Shown piece by piece: positions 1-6,894 of a DNA stretch of 14,339 nucleotides. Numbering within the stretch: position 1 is the stretch's first letter; each line of letters starts with the position of its first letter. A program made the translations under genes and the position numbers. Source of the stretch: JBBIRM01 sp037441765 (GTDB lineage: Bacteria; Desulfobacterota; BSN033; UBA1163); the NCBI GenBank assembly GCA_037441765.1, contig JBBIRM010000064.1, forward strand, positions 1-14,339, in the 5' to 3' direction. Below the pieces are notes generated by a model that searched no databases, was not told where the DNA came from, and was given only the letters and a program-made list of their open reading frames with translations.

Positions 1-53
1 TACCATCTCCTTAGATGAAATCTCTTTCATAAGACATTCTATTAACCGACCCG
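1..53 (-). other. Probable start region of a further operon gene at the left edge
   Basis: Minus strand downstream of the double-DUF4388 gene. An ATG at 30-28 opens a frame that stays open to the window edge (MKEISSKEMV), but no clear ribosome binding site precedes it. A strong AAGGAG lies at 13-8; it abuts an ATG at 6-4 and would be well placed for a start at or just beyond base 1. Either reading suggests the signalling operon continues to the left. The choice cannot be made from this window. Confidence 0.25.
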
Positions 54-1145
54 CTATATAAGATTTTTGGAGATATCCCTGCCCGATTCATATAATCCCC
101 CCTTAAGTGAAGGATTACACCTTTTCAGGGCCTCTTGGTGTGCCTCCAGATAATAATCAATTTCCTCTCTTAACTTCCTTGGAAGCGTTTTATTCTTTGG
201 AAATTCTTCCTCAAGCCTTGAAATGGTCGTTTGTAAAGATTGAATCACTCCATTCCAAAATTCTTCTAATTCAACGTCTCCATTAAACCGAATCACACCG
301 TCGCGATATTCAAACTCCCCTGCAAAGGGATCGAGGAATGGAAACTCTTCCGATCGTTCAATCAAAGACCTCTTAAATGCCCTGAGAAATATTTCCCTCT
401 TATGCGTTAGGTCCTCCGTAACCTTCTCTAAATAAAAAAATAAATCCTGAAGGATAGATATAACTTCATCAATTTCTTTGCTTTCCTTTTTGACCAACCC
501 CTCTTCTTTTAAAACCTCTTCGCAAGTTCCCTTCGATACCTTCTTTTGAACTTCCCCATGGGTCCTGTAAACATTAAAGATTAACCCCTGTTTATTGGCA
601 CTTTCAACTAAGGTTGGAATCGATTTTCGACCAAAAATCGAAGGCCCAGACTCTGGTGTGATAAACATTTCAACGGGCTCTCCCCCTTCGAGGAAAAGAA
701 CTCCTAAGGGCCGATTCTCTTTAGTGAGAATCTCCATAAAACCATTATGTCCGTCTTCTTTCAATTTGACCAAAAGACGATCCATTCGAGCAAAATCTGT
801 GGAGAGTCCCTGGTAAATCATCTCGTACTGAAGATTTTTTGCCACAATGGCCACCTGTTCGGATAAGAATTTATAAACGTGAAGGATCCCATCCTTCTGA
901 TTAGAAAGACTTAAAATCAATTCTAAGGCCTCCTGTCCGATGGTCCTTTCTGTTCCATCCTTGTTCTTTATCTCCGCATTGATAACCTCTCCAGTTTTGA
1001 TGAAGATTGTACCGCTCTGATCGTGAAACTCTGCCTCTATCATCCCGCTAAACCCCTCCAGTTTAAGGGTTGAAATCAAAGCAGGGAGATTTGTATAGGC
1101 AGTCGATAGGTTTTGATGTCTTGCCTCTCCCCTTGGAAATATCAT
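54..1145 (-). CDS. Double DUF4388 (PATAN-like) regulatory protein
   Basis: Cytoplasmic protein of 363 residues with no signal peptide or membrane segment. Two beta-rich modules follow each other, about residues 8-95 and 115-190. Each has the DUF4388 pattern: a leading helix, then strands ending in a turn like 'G-x-I-F-x-x-G-x-x-x-x-A' (GTIFIKTGEVINAEI in the first, GVLFLEGGEPVEMF in the second). The C-terminal 140 residues are helical and charged, with a LDPFAGEFEYRDG segment, and match no family I recognise. DUF4388/PATAN proteins are known as partners of response regulators and as members of GTPase/roadblock-type signalling operons; the exact role here is unknown. The start at 1145 is preferred because GGGAGG sits five bases upstream; an in-frame ATG at 1160 has a poorly spaced GAGG. 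It is last of three co-directional genes, about 40 bases after the receptor gene. Confidence 0.75.
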   Translation of the reverse strand: MIFPRGEARHQNLSTAYTNLPALISTLKLEGFSGMIEAEFHDQSGTIFIKTGEVINAEIKNKDGTERTIGQEALELILSLSNQKDGILHVYKFLSEQVAIVAKNLQYEMIYQGLSTDFARMDRLLVKLKEDGHNGFMEILTKENRPLGVLFLEGGEPVEMFITPESGPSIFGRKSIPTLVESANKQGLIFNVYRTHGEVQKKVSKGTCEEVLKEEGLVKKESKEIDEVISILQDLFFYLEKVTEDLTHKREIFLRAFKRSLIERSEEFPFLDPFAGEFEYRDGVIRFNGDVELEEFWNGVIQSLQTTISRLEEEFPKNKTLPRKLREEIDYYLEAHQEALKRCNPSLKGGLYESGRDISKNLI

Positions 1146-1185
1146 CTCCTCCTCCCTCATTGCCTCACACTTAATAGAAATCTCA

Positions 1186-2130
1186 TCATTTCCTCTTTTG
1201 CAATCGTTCGATCGCTGCCTTTACGCTGATTTGCATTCTTTCAATGGATTCTACCAACATACCAATCTCCCCAGTTGCTTTAATCTGAATGGGTGTATCC
1301 AATTCACCCATACTTATTTTGTCTGCGATTTCGGAAAGCTGCCGAATGGGTCGTATGATTGAACGGGAATAAAAGAATATGATCATCAGGAGAATGACGA
1401 CAACCGCAATAATGATTAAATAGAATATCTGAACTTTTAACTCATATGTTTCTAAATATCTCGATTCGATGGATTTCATTCTAATTTCAAGGGCCTTTGC
1501 AGGTTTTGAGAACTCATCGATATAGGTGGTTGCCGCCACAATGAGGTCGGTATCTTTGACAGGTGCTAAATACATATATTTTGGTCTAATCTTTCCATCC
1601 GCATCTTTCCAATCATAATAACCCCAGGCCGGGCCTTTCAGGCTTGCTTCAAGGATCTTCCAGAACGCAGGAAGCTTGGGTGCAAGTTCATGTAAATCCA
1701 TCCCAACAATTTGAGGGTTCACGTGGAAGTAGTTGATTCCTCTATTGTCGTGGACAGCGGTGTAACCCGTTTCTCCAACCTTCTGAACTGCAATGGACTT
1801 AAGCCAAGGGTCTTTGAGAAGATCTTCCCTTTTCATCTTGGGATGTGATTTTATAAAAATCTCCATCTGGCCTGCAACATCTATTGCTTTCTCTTTGATC
1901 ATCTTCTCCCCTAATCGGTTTAGCGCTACCTTCGCCTCATTGGCAGAGATTTTGCTTAAATCCCTTAGGCTCTCCTCTCCAATACTTTTAATGCTTTCCA
2001 TGCGAACCCCTCCGAAATCCAGGCCATAAAAGATCAATGCCCAAATGAGGAAGAAGGCTATAAGAATTGGTATAAAAACCCCCAGGATCAATTTTGTTAA
2101 CATCCCCATACCCAGTTTCTTCTTTCCCAT
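1186..2130 (-). CDS. Membrane sensor with periplasmic Cache domain and HAMP, no output domain
   Basis: A 314-residue membrane protein. A first membrane segment spans about residues 12-36. A periplasmic Cache-like sensor at about 75-215 carries the motifs GETGYTAVHDNRGINYFHVNP and WGYYDWKDADGK, with R-P-K-Y-M-Y-L-A-P after them, typical of single Cache domains of chemoreceptors. A second membrane segment lies at 234-255 and a HAMP linker at 256-308, including the RPIRQLSEIADKISMGELD signature. The protein ends six residues after HAMP, so the methyl-accepting, kinase or cyclase module usual for this architecture is absent. It must signal through a partner, plausibly the DUF4388 proteins encoded on both sides. 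AAGGAGG five bases upstream supports the start. It lies 18 bases after the preceding gene and is surely co-transcribed. The ligand is unknown; Cache domains often bind small carboxylates or amino acids. Confidence 0.85.
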   Translation of the reverse strand: MGKKKLGMGMLTKLILGVFIPILIAFFLIWALIFYGLDFGGVRMESIKSIGEESLRDLSKISANEAKVALNRLGEKMIKEKAIDVAGQMEIFIKSHPKMKREDLLKDPWLKSIAVQKVGETGYTAVHDNRGINYFHVNPQIVGMDLHELAPKLPAFWKILEASLKGPAWGYYDWKDADGKIRPKYMYLAPVKDTDLIVAATTYIDEFSKPAKALEIRMKSIESRYLETYELKVQIFYLIIIAVVVILLMIIFFYSRSIIRPIRQLSEIADKISMGELDTPIQIKATGEIGMLVESIERMQISVKAAIERLQKRK

Positions 2131-2148
2131 AAGGTCCTCCTTAAAATT

Positions 2149-2970
2149 TTAATCTAAATTTACTCTCTCCACTAATCCTTCCTCTCTCGTCAGATGGAGG
2201 GTTTCCTTCATCACCTTCAAAAAAGCCCTCCTCTTCTCTTCATTTGGGATCTCCTCTCCAATCGAATCTATGAAGGCTAACCACTTATCCTGAGGAAAGG
2301 ATTTTGGGGTCTCTCCAAATTCTGTAAGTTTATCTTCGATAATGAAAGGAGCAACTGGCCCCATCACCCTCTTTAACTCGATCTCAAGAGTAAGAAAAAG
2401 ATTTTCTCCTACCAGTTTTTTCTTTACGGGCTTAGGTTCTACTCTCTCCAAGAGGCCTTCCTGGACCATATGGTAGATAATCTTTCCTGTTTTAAAGTGA
2501 TCCCATTGAAGGGTCTTGGATATTTCAGAAATAGGTCTTGCCCCATTACATAAGGCCAAAACATTCCACTGGTCTGCACTGATATTTCTATCCCCAGGAT
2601 TTTTTTGTAAAGAAAGTCGGAAAACCGTATAAGGAGAAGCAATCATCTCCTTAATTTTTTCCCACTCTTCTTTTCTTGACGACCAATTTAGAAGTAACTG
2701 TTCCGTAGGTGGCGAGATGGTCCTTTCCGGAGGTGGGACATCTGGTTCAAAGGTGATCTTCCCTGATTTCCATCCCATGATCGTATAAAAGGCAAATTCT
2801 CCAGTAGAATCTTGGGTCCTGGCATGAACAATATTGCCCAACTCTAAATAAATCTCTCCCTTCTCCTTTCCTCTTAGGACAAGTACACCTGTCTTTTTTC
2901 CATCTAATAGGGGTCTAAAAATATCGAAAAGTTTTACCTGGGAGAGATCTCCTAAAAAAATTTCTGCCAT
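2149..2970 (-). CDS. DUF4388 protein with winged-helix segment
   Basis: A 273-residue cytoplasmic protein, first gene of the signalling operon. Residues 1-85 form a clear DUF4388/PATAN module: LSQVKLFDIFRPLLDGKKTG, then YLELGNIVHA, then a segment ending GKITFEP. Residues 128-178 look like a winged helix-turn-helix of the kind that follows DUF4388 in deltaproteobacterial regulators (ISADQWNVLALCNG, then KIIYHMVQEGLLERV). Residues 190-265 carry LEIELKRVMGPVAPFIIEDK, a C-terminal module common in DUF4388 proteins. DNA binding is possible, but the winged helix may serve protein contacts instead. The ATG at 2970 has no strong ribosome binding site. A promoter with 17-base spacing lies about 45 bases upstream. 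It could act as a cytoplasmic relay for the Cache-HAMP receptor encoded next. Confidence 0.8.
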   Translation of the reverse strand: MAEIFLGDLSQVKLFDIFRPLLDGKKTGVLVLRGKEKGEIYLELGNIVHARTQDSTGEFAFYTIMGWKSGKITFEPDVPPPERTISPPTEQLLLNWSSRKEEWEKIKEMIASPYTVFRLSLQKNPGDRNISADQWNVLALCNGARPISEISKTLQWDHFKTGKIIYHMVQEGLLERVEPKPVKKKLVGENLFLTLEIELKRVMGPVAPFIIEDKLTEFGETPKSFPQDKWLAFIDSIGEEIPNEEKRRAFLKVMKETLHLTREEGLVERVNLD

Positions 2971-3015
2971 AGATCATTTTTAAATAATTACGCTATGTTA
3001 AAAGATTCCGATTGA

Positions 3016-3044
3016 AGTATAATAAAATAGATTATAAATGGCAA
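3016..3044 (-). promoter_or_regulatory. Sigma70-type promoter of the DUF4388/Cache-HAMP operon
   Basis: On the minus strand, TTGCCA (3044-3039) and TATACT (3021-3016) are separated by exactly 17 bases. Each box differs from consensus at one position. Transcription would begin near 3009, giving a leader of roughly 40 bases before the ATG at 2970. Just upstream lies an inverted repeat, CTTAC-GCAT-GTAAG (3055-3068), at about -50, a possible activator or repressor site. Confidence 0.6.
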
Positions 3045-3097
3045 GGGGAAAATGCTTACGCATGTAAGTTCTCACCTTAGGTTTGGAAAATTAAATA

Positions 3098-3160
3098 AAT
3101 TGGGGAATTTCTCTGAAAATCCTAAAAAACGGTTAGTTTCATTATACGAGTTCCCCAATT
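3098..3160 (-). terminator. Possible terminator-like inverted repeat after the TRAP operon
   Basis: AATTGGGGAA (3098-3107) and TTCCCCAATT (3151-3160) are perfect 10-base inverted arms around a 43-base loop. On the minus strand the second arm is followed by TTTATTTAATTTT, a loose U-rich tail. A second partial arm, AATTCCCC (3157-3164), allows an alternative register with GGGGAATT (3102-3109). The position between the end of the secreted-protein gene and the next promoter suits termination, but the long loop makes this uncertain. Confidence 0.3.
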
Positions 3161-3199
3161 CCCCAGATGAGTGAGGCATTAATCACAGATAATGAGGAT

Positions 3200-3892
3200 T
3201 TACAGGATATTTTTAATCTGGATGGAATTTAGCATCTCCATAAATTTTTTTTGGAAAGTTTCAAGAACCTTCTTCTCATTTTTAGAGATAAAATCTTTCT
3301 CCCAATGATTTCCTTCCTCAGAGACCTTAATTCCAAAAGAGTTTATGTCCCTCGAGTATTTGAAAAATACTGCATGCTCTCCGAGGTAATTGAAGAGGAA
3401 CTGACCTTGAAGGGCCCAATGTGAAGGAATGATCACCCCTTTCTTCACAATAGGTTGAAGCGAGGGGGCATCTGGATTCCAAGCCATCAATTGAACGAGA
3501 TAATCCACCACCAGTTCTCCCTTTTTTACCCTATCTCTCTGGTAGGTCCTTTTTTCAGTATAGGGCCTTATGGGAGGAACGTTCATCGGCCCTGCTTGAG
3601 GATTCGTCTTATCTGCTATTTGAACAATGAGCAACTCCTCAACTTTCCTATCCCTCTCTTTAGTATAGATGTAGACCCGAGTAAGTGAATTCTCTTTGGG
3701 GCTCTCAATGGATGAGGAATGAACAAATCTCAATTCAGAGGGAAGTGTAACTTCAAATGGAGGCCTCTGAGAGATAAATCTCTTCCCTTCTATCTTTAAA
3801 TCACTTTGTGCTGAACTAATTCCGGCAATTTCTATTATCAATAAAAAACCTAAAAAAGGAAAAAAAATTTTTTTCACTTTCTCCACCTTCAT
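3200..3892 (-). CDS. Secreted or periplasmic protein of unknown function
   Basis: A 230-residue protein I do not recognise. Residues 1-28 form a signal peptide: basic KVEKVKK, a hydrophobic core FFPFLGFLLIIEIAGI, and a cleavage site after SSA. The mature part has no cysteine and mixes beta strands with charged loops (PPFEVTLPSELRFVHS, TRVYIYTKERDRK, WALQGQFLFNYLGEHAVFF), then ends in a helix, KKVLETFQKKFMEMLNSIQ. The form suggests a soluble periplasmic protein. It follows dctP by 81 bases on the same strand, with a strong hairpin element between them, and may be expressed at a lower level from the same transcript. The ATG at 3892 has no clear ribosome binding site; a GTG at codon 6, after AAGGTGGAG, is an alternative that keeps the signal peptide. 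A role with the transporter is only inferred from position. Confidence 0.65.
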   Translation of the reverse strand: MKVEKVKKIFFPFLGFLLIIEIAGISSAQSDLKIEGKRFISQRPPFEVTLPSELRFVHSSSIESPKENSLTRVYIYTKERDRKVEELLIVQIADKTNPQAGPMNVPPIRPYTEKRTYQRDRVKKGELVVDYLVQLMAWNPDAPSLQPIVKKGVIIPSHWALQGQFLFNYLGEHAVFFKYSRDINSFGIKVSEEGNHWEKDFISKNEKKVLETFQKKFMEMLNSIQIKNIL

Positions 3893-3912
3893 CCGAAGTT
3901 GGGGATTGGTAT

Positions 3913-3965
3913 TTAGGGGTTATGGATTAGGGATTATTTAATCCCTGAACCCAAACCCCTAACCC
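3913..3965 (-). repeat. Hairpin and G-quadruplex-capable element after dctP
   Basis: Nested inverted repeats fill the gap between dctP and the next gene: outer arms TTAGGGGTT (3913-3921) and AACCCCTAA (3954-3962), inner arms AGGGATTA (3929-3936) and TAATCCCT (3939-3946), with TGG/CCA pairing between them. Read on the minus strand, the first half carries four G-tracts (3965-3963, 3959-3956, 3952-3950, 3945-3943) with loops of 3, 3 and 4 bases, a canonical quadruplex pattern. It starts eight bases past the dctP stop. No U-tract follows, so RNA stabilisation or partial attenuation is likelier than termination. It may be one copy of a dispersed repeat. Confidence 0.6.
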
Positions 3966-3973
3966 ATTAAAAA

Positions 3974-4972
3974 TTATTTTTTCTTTGTGAGTAAATCTTT
4001 CAGTTTTGGACCGATCTGTGGGCTTTTGGAAATAATATCCTTCCACCCTTCTTCATAGGCAACGGTAAGAAACCTCTCCTTCTCCGCAGGTGGTAAGTCA
4101 ATCACTTGAATACCCTCTTTTAAGAGAAGGGGCCTTTCCTGTTTTGCCAGGTCATCAAATAAAGCAACAACCTTCTTTTCTGATTCTAAGGCTGACTCGG
4201 TGAGCAAATATCTCAGGTTCGGTGAAAGTTGATTCCATACTTTTAATGAGATGAGAAGTGGGTTTGGAACATTGTAAAACCCTGGCTCCACCACATACTG
4301 AGTATGTTTCTGCCACCCCCAATCACGAATCCCAACCGATGGCCAACAGTAACCATCGACCACATTTCTTTCGAGCGCGGCATAAACCTCTGTGGGTGGG
4401 ATGACCACAGGATTTCCTCCAAGACCTTTTATCGCTTGTAAATACATAGGAGAAACCCTGATGTTCAGCCCTTTGAGGTCAGCGCTCTTGATGGGCTTCT
4501 TGAGGTAAAGATGGAATTTTATACCCAAACCAAGCCTCGCCAGGTAATAGAGGCCAATCTTTTCGTGGAGTTCATTCAAAGATGCCCAGGCTCCTGACTT
4601 CCTTTCTTCTGAAGGTGTAAATTGGGAAAGTTTCAGGGAATCCACTTCAGGTAAAACCGATAGATAATAAGCAGTGGTAGTGAATACCATATCAACCATC
4701 CCCCGTTGTAAGGCCTGAACCTGATCCATCGTTTTAACTGCTTCAGGGCCTCCGATATACTGAATCTTCAGTGCCCCGGGGTATTTTTTCGCAACGCTTT
4801 GTTCCACCAGGTCAGTAAAAATGGTAAAGGCCTTATATTCACTGGCGGTCTTTGGCCATGCGGTGACCGCTTTAAGCGTAATGGTCTGAGCTTTGGCAGT
4901 CTCCTCATAGGGGAGCAGTAGGGTTATTACAAAAAATACCATAATAAGAATTAAGAGTGATCTCTTCTTCAT
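3974..4972 (-). CDS. dctP: TRAP transporter solute-binding protein (DctP family)
   Basis: The extracytoplasmic receptor of a TRAP transporter, which captures a carboxylate in the periplasm and hands it to the DctQM membrane pair. It has 332 residues, normal for the family. The signal peptide covers residues 1-28 with cleavage after AKA; no lipobox is present. Family landmarks are the opening TITLKAVTAWP, the block QRGMVDMVFT, the ligand-clamping arginine in LKGLNIRVSP (R172), and PPTEVYAALERNVVDG (193-207). The arginine normally salt-bridges the substrate carboxylate. The ligand cannot be named, but the neighbours point to a 2-oxo or 2-hydroxy acid. AAAGGAGGG lies about six bases before the ATG. 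It is last of the dctQ-dctM-dctP set, 99 bases after dctM, and its own strong ribosome binding site fits the high level of binding protein such systems need. Confidence 0.92.
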   Translation of the reverse strand: MKKRSLLILIMVFFVITLLLPYEETAKAQTITLKAVTAWPKTASEYKAFTIFTDLVEQSVAKKYPGALKIQYIGGPEAVKTMDQVQALQRGMVDMVFTTTAYYLSVLPEVDSLKLSQFTPSEERKSGAWASLNELHEKIGLYYLARLGLGIKFHLYLKKPIKSADLKGLNIRVSPMYLQAIKGLGGNPVVIPPTEVYAALERNVVDGYCWPSVGIRDWGWQKHTQYVVEPGFYNVPNPLLISLKVWNQLSPNLRYLLTESALESEKKVVALFDDLAKQERPLLLKEGIQVIDLPPAEKERFLTVAYEEGWKDIISKSPQIGPKLKDLLTKKK

Positions 4973-5038
4973 CTTTCCCTCCTTTTTTATGTTTTTATAA
5001 ATCTTTTTACACCACTATTCAACCCTTATACCCATTCC

Positions 5039-5065
5039 TCATATTACTTCCATCATCCCTCCTTT
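5039..5065 (-). other. Orphan ribosome binding site with a very short reading frame
   Basis: Seven bases after the dctM stop codon, AAAGGAGGG (5065-5057) precedes ATGATG and a frame of only five codons (MMEVI, stop at 5041-5039). The same nine-base sequence recurs before dctP. This could be a translated mini-frame that keeps ribosomes moving towards dctP, the remnant of a lost gene start, or chance. No peptide function is claimed. Confidence 0.25.
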
Positions 5066-5071
5066 CTTACA

Positions 5072-6391
5072 TCACTTCATCCCCATTAGACTTGGAATGA
5101 AGGTTGCCAAAAATGGCATTGTTAATACAACACCTACGCAGAGTATATCTATTAAAACATACGGGGTAACTGCCTTCCAGATATCAGACATCGTAATCTC
5201 CGAAGGAGCAACCCCTTTCATCACAAAGAGGGTTACGCCGAAGGGAGGGGTAATCAAGCCTGTTTCAAGGGCAATCAACATGAGAACCCCAAACCAAACC
5301 GCATTATAACCCAATGCATGAATAACAGGCATATAGATGGGTATTGTGATCATCATAATCGCAACTGTCTCCATGAAGCAACCCAAGATCAGTATCACAA
5401 ACAACATTCCTATGAGGATGATCATAGGTGGAACATTCAGATTTATAATGAAGTTGGTCATACCTGAAGCAGCTCCTGTAAATGCCAATATCTCCCCATA
5501 GGTGTTTGAAACAATGATAATCATAAAGATCATCACCGTGACCTTAAGCGTACTATAAACGGATTGTTTAATGACATCCAAATTTATGCGTCTGTAGACA
5601 AGGGACAATATAAATGATCCCAATGTTCCCGTGGCAGCAGCCTCTGTGGGTGTGGCGACCCCTAAAAAGATGAAGCCAATGACCATAAAAATGATGAGGC
5701 TTAGTGGCAATAGGTATTTCACTGTATCTACAACCCTCTCCATTAAGGGAATGTGGGGGACATCATAAAGAGGGGCTTCTTCTGGCTTGATATGGCACCA
5801 TAATATAACATAGATGAGGTAAAGCCCTGTCATGATCAAACCCGGCACAATGCCTGCCATTAAAAGTTGGCCTACGTCGATATTTGCAAGACTTGCCAGC
5901 ACCACGGTCAGGGCATTAGGTGGAATCAGTGCGTCCACTGTCCCCACCCCCATCAGTGGACCAAGGCTCATCTTTTTACTATAACCCCTCTTTAACATAT
6001 CGGGTAGAAGGATGGTACCAAGGAGGGCACAGGTAGCAATTGTTGAACCACTCAAGGCGCCAATGATGACTCCCATAATGATCGCCAAAATTGAAAGCCT
6101 ACCCCGAAGTTTCCCAAGCCATTTATCAAGGACATTAATAGCATTCAATCCAAGCCCTGAGTGGAAGATCAATGCCCCCATCAGGATGAAGAAAGGAACG
6201 GGTAGAAGGGTAAAGGTTGTAATAGAGCTAAATACTCCTGTCACAACGCCAACAAGACCTGCCATCCCTCCCAAAAAGAAATAGGCCCCGATCATATTTA
6301 CGACTAAAAAGGCAAAGGCGATCGGAAGGTTGGTCAGAAGCAGAAGGACCATCCCTCCAAAAAGGAGCAAAATCACCAGCCACCATTCCAT
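5072..6391 (-). CDS. dctM: TRAP transporter large permease subunit (DctM)
   Basis: The ion-coupled channel subunit of the TRAP transporter in the inner membrane. It has 439 residues, the standard length, and about a dozen hydrophobic segments throughout. Recognisable family segments are the N-terminal LTNLPIAFAFLVVN, the GSTIATCALLGTILLPDM block (about 115-132), GVGTVDALIPPNA (148-160), GVATPTEAAATG (245-256), and GLITPPFGVTLFVMKG near 380. These match the DctM/UIT family, which moves substrate with Na+ or H+. It starts 8 bases after the dctQ stop with no strong ribosome binding site of its own, suggesting translational coupling to dctQ. No truncation or odd residue is seen. Confidence 0.94.
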   Translation of the reverse strand: MEWWLVILLLFGGMVLLLLTNLPIAFAFLVVNMIGAYFFLGGMAGLVGVVTGVFSSITTFTLLPVPFFILMGALIFHSGLGLNAINVLDKWLGKLRGRLSILAIIMGVIIGALSGSTIATCALLGTILLPDMLKRGYSKKMSLGPLMGVGTVDALIPPNALTVVLASLANIDVGQLLMAGIVPGLIMTGLYLIYVILWCHIKPEEAPLYDVPHIPLMERVVDTVKYLLPLSLIIFMVIGFIFLGVATPTEAAATGTLGSFILSLVYRRINLDVIKQSVYSTLKVTVMIFMIIIVSNTYGEILAFTGAASGMTNFIINLNVPPMIILIGMLFVILILGCFMETVAIMMITIPIYMPVIHALGYNAVWFGVLMLIALETGLITPPFGVTLFVMKGVAPSEITMSDIWKAVTPYVLIDILCVGVVLTMPFLATFIPSLMGMK

Positions 6392-6399
6392 AGATTCAT

Positions 6400-6894
6400 C
6401 TATCTTCTAATTTTAATATCAATAAACCTGCTCCAGGCCATTCTGAAGAATTGAATGGAAAGGAGAAGGCTTCCAATAGGGATGATAATAAAAACAGCCG
6501 TTTTAGGCACAGTAATGGCTCTCACGTCGGTCACCCTTCCTGAAATACATTGGGCTACATGGATCATTCCCAAAAAGAGAAGGATCGCACAGGTCAGTCC
6601 TCCAATGAGAAACATGATGCAACTGAGGTAATGTTGGATCCTCTCTTTTAGATGAACGTATAGAATATCGGTAGTAATATGCCCCTTCTCTCTCAAAAGC
6701 CATGTAGCCCCAAGGAAAACAATCCATAATAAGGCATATTCTGCAATCGGGATGATCCATATGGTCGTCTTCGTAAATAAGTATCGCATACCAATGGTAT
6801 AACAGACCGCGCCTGTTATAAAAACAAGAATGACTCCAGCCAAAAAAGCCATAAAATCAATCACCTTATCAAAAACAGACCAGAATCCCTTCAT
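6400..6894 (-). CDS. dctQ: TRAP transporter small permease subunit (DctQ)
   Basis: The small membrane subunit that scaffolds DctM in the TRAP transporter. It has 164 residues with four membrane segments (about 12-34, 46-64, 86-110 and 128-150), the usual DctQ layout. Family marks are IAEYALLWIVFLGATWLLREKGHITTD and the C-terminal PKTAVFIIIPIGSLLLSIQF. The start codon overlaps the porB stop in an ATGA (6894-6891), so its translation is probably coupled to that of the oxidoreductase beta subunit. That is an unusual junction, since TRAP genes more often begin with their own initiation site. It implies the enzyme and the transporter are made together. Confidence 0.92.
   Translation of the reverse strand: MKGFWSVFDKVIDFMAFLAGVILVFITGAVCYTIGMRYLFTKTTIWIIPIAEYALLWIVFLGATWLLREKGHITTDILYVHLKERIQHYLSCIMFLIGGLTCAILLFLGMIHVAQCISGRVTDVRAITVPKTAVFIIIPIGSLLLSIQFFRMAWSRFIDIKIRR

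Noticed and set aside
6010..6023. GGTACC inside dctM as a second operator resembling GGGTACTGTACCC.
   Set aside because: It has a different spacing, lies within coding sequence, and is only a six-base dyad.
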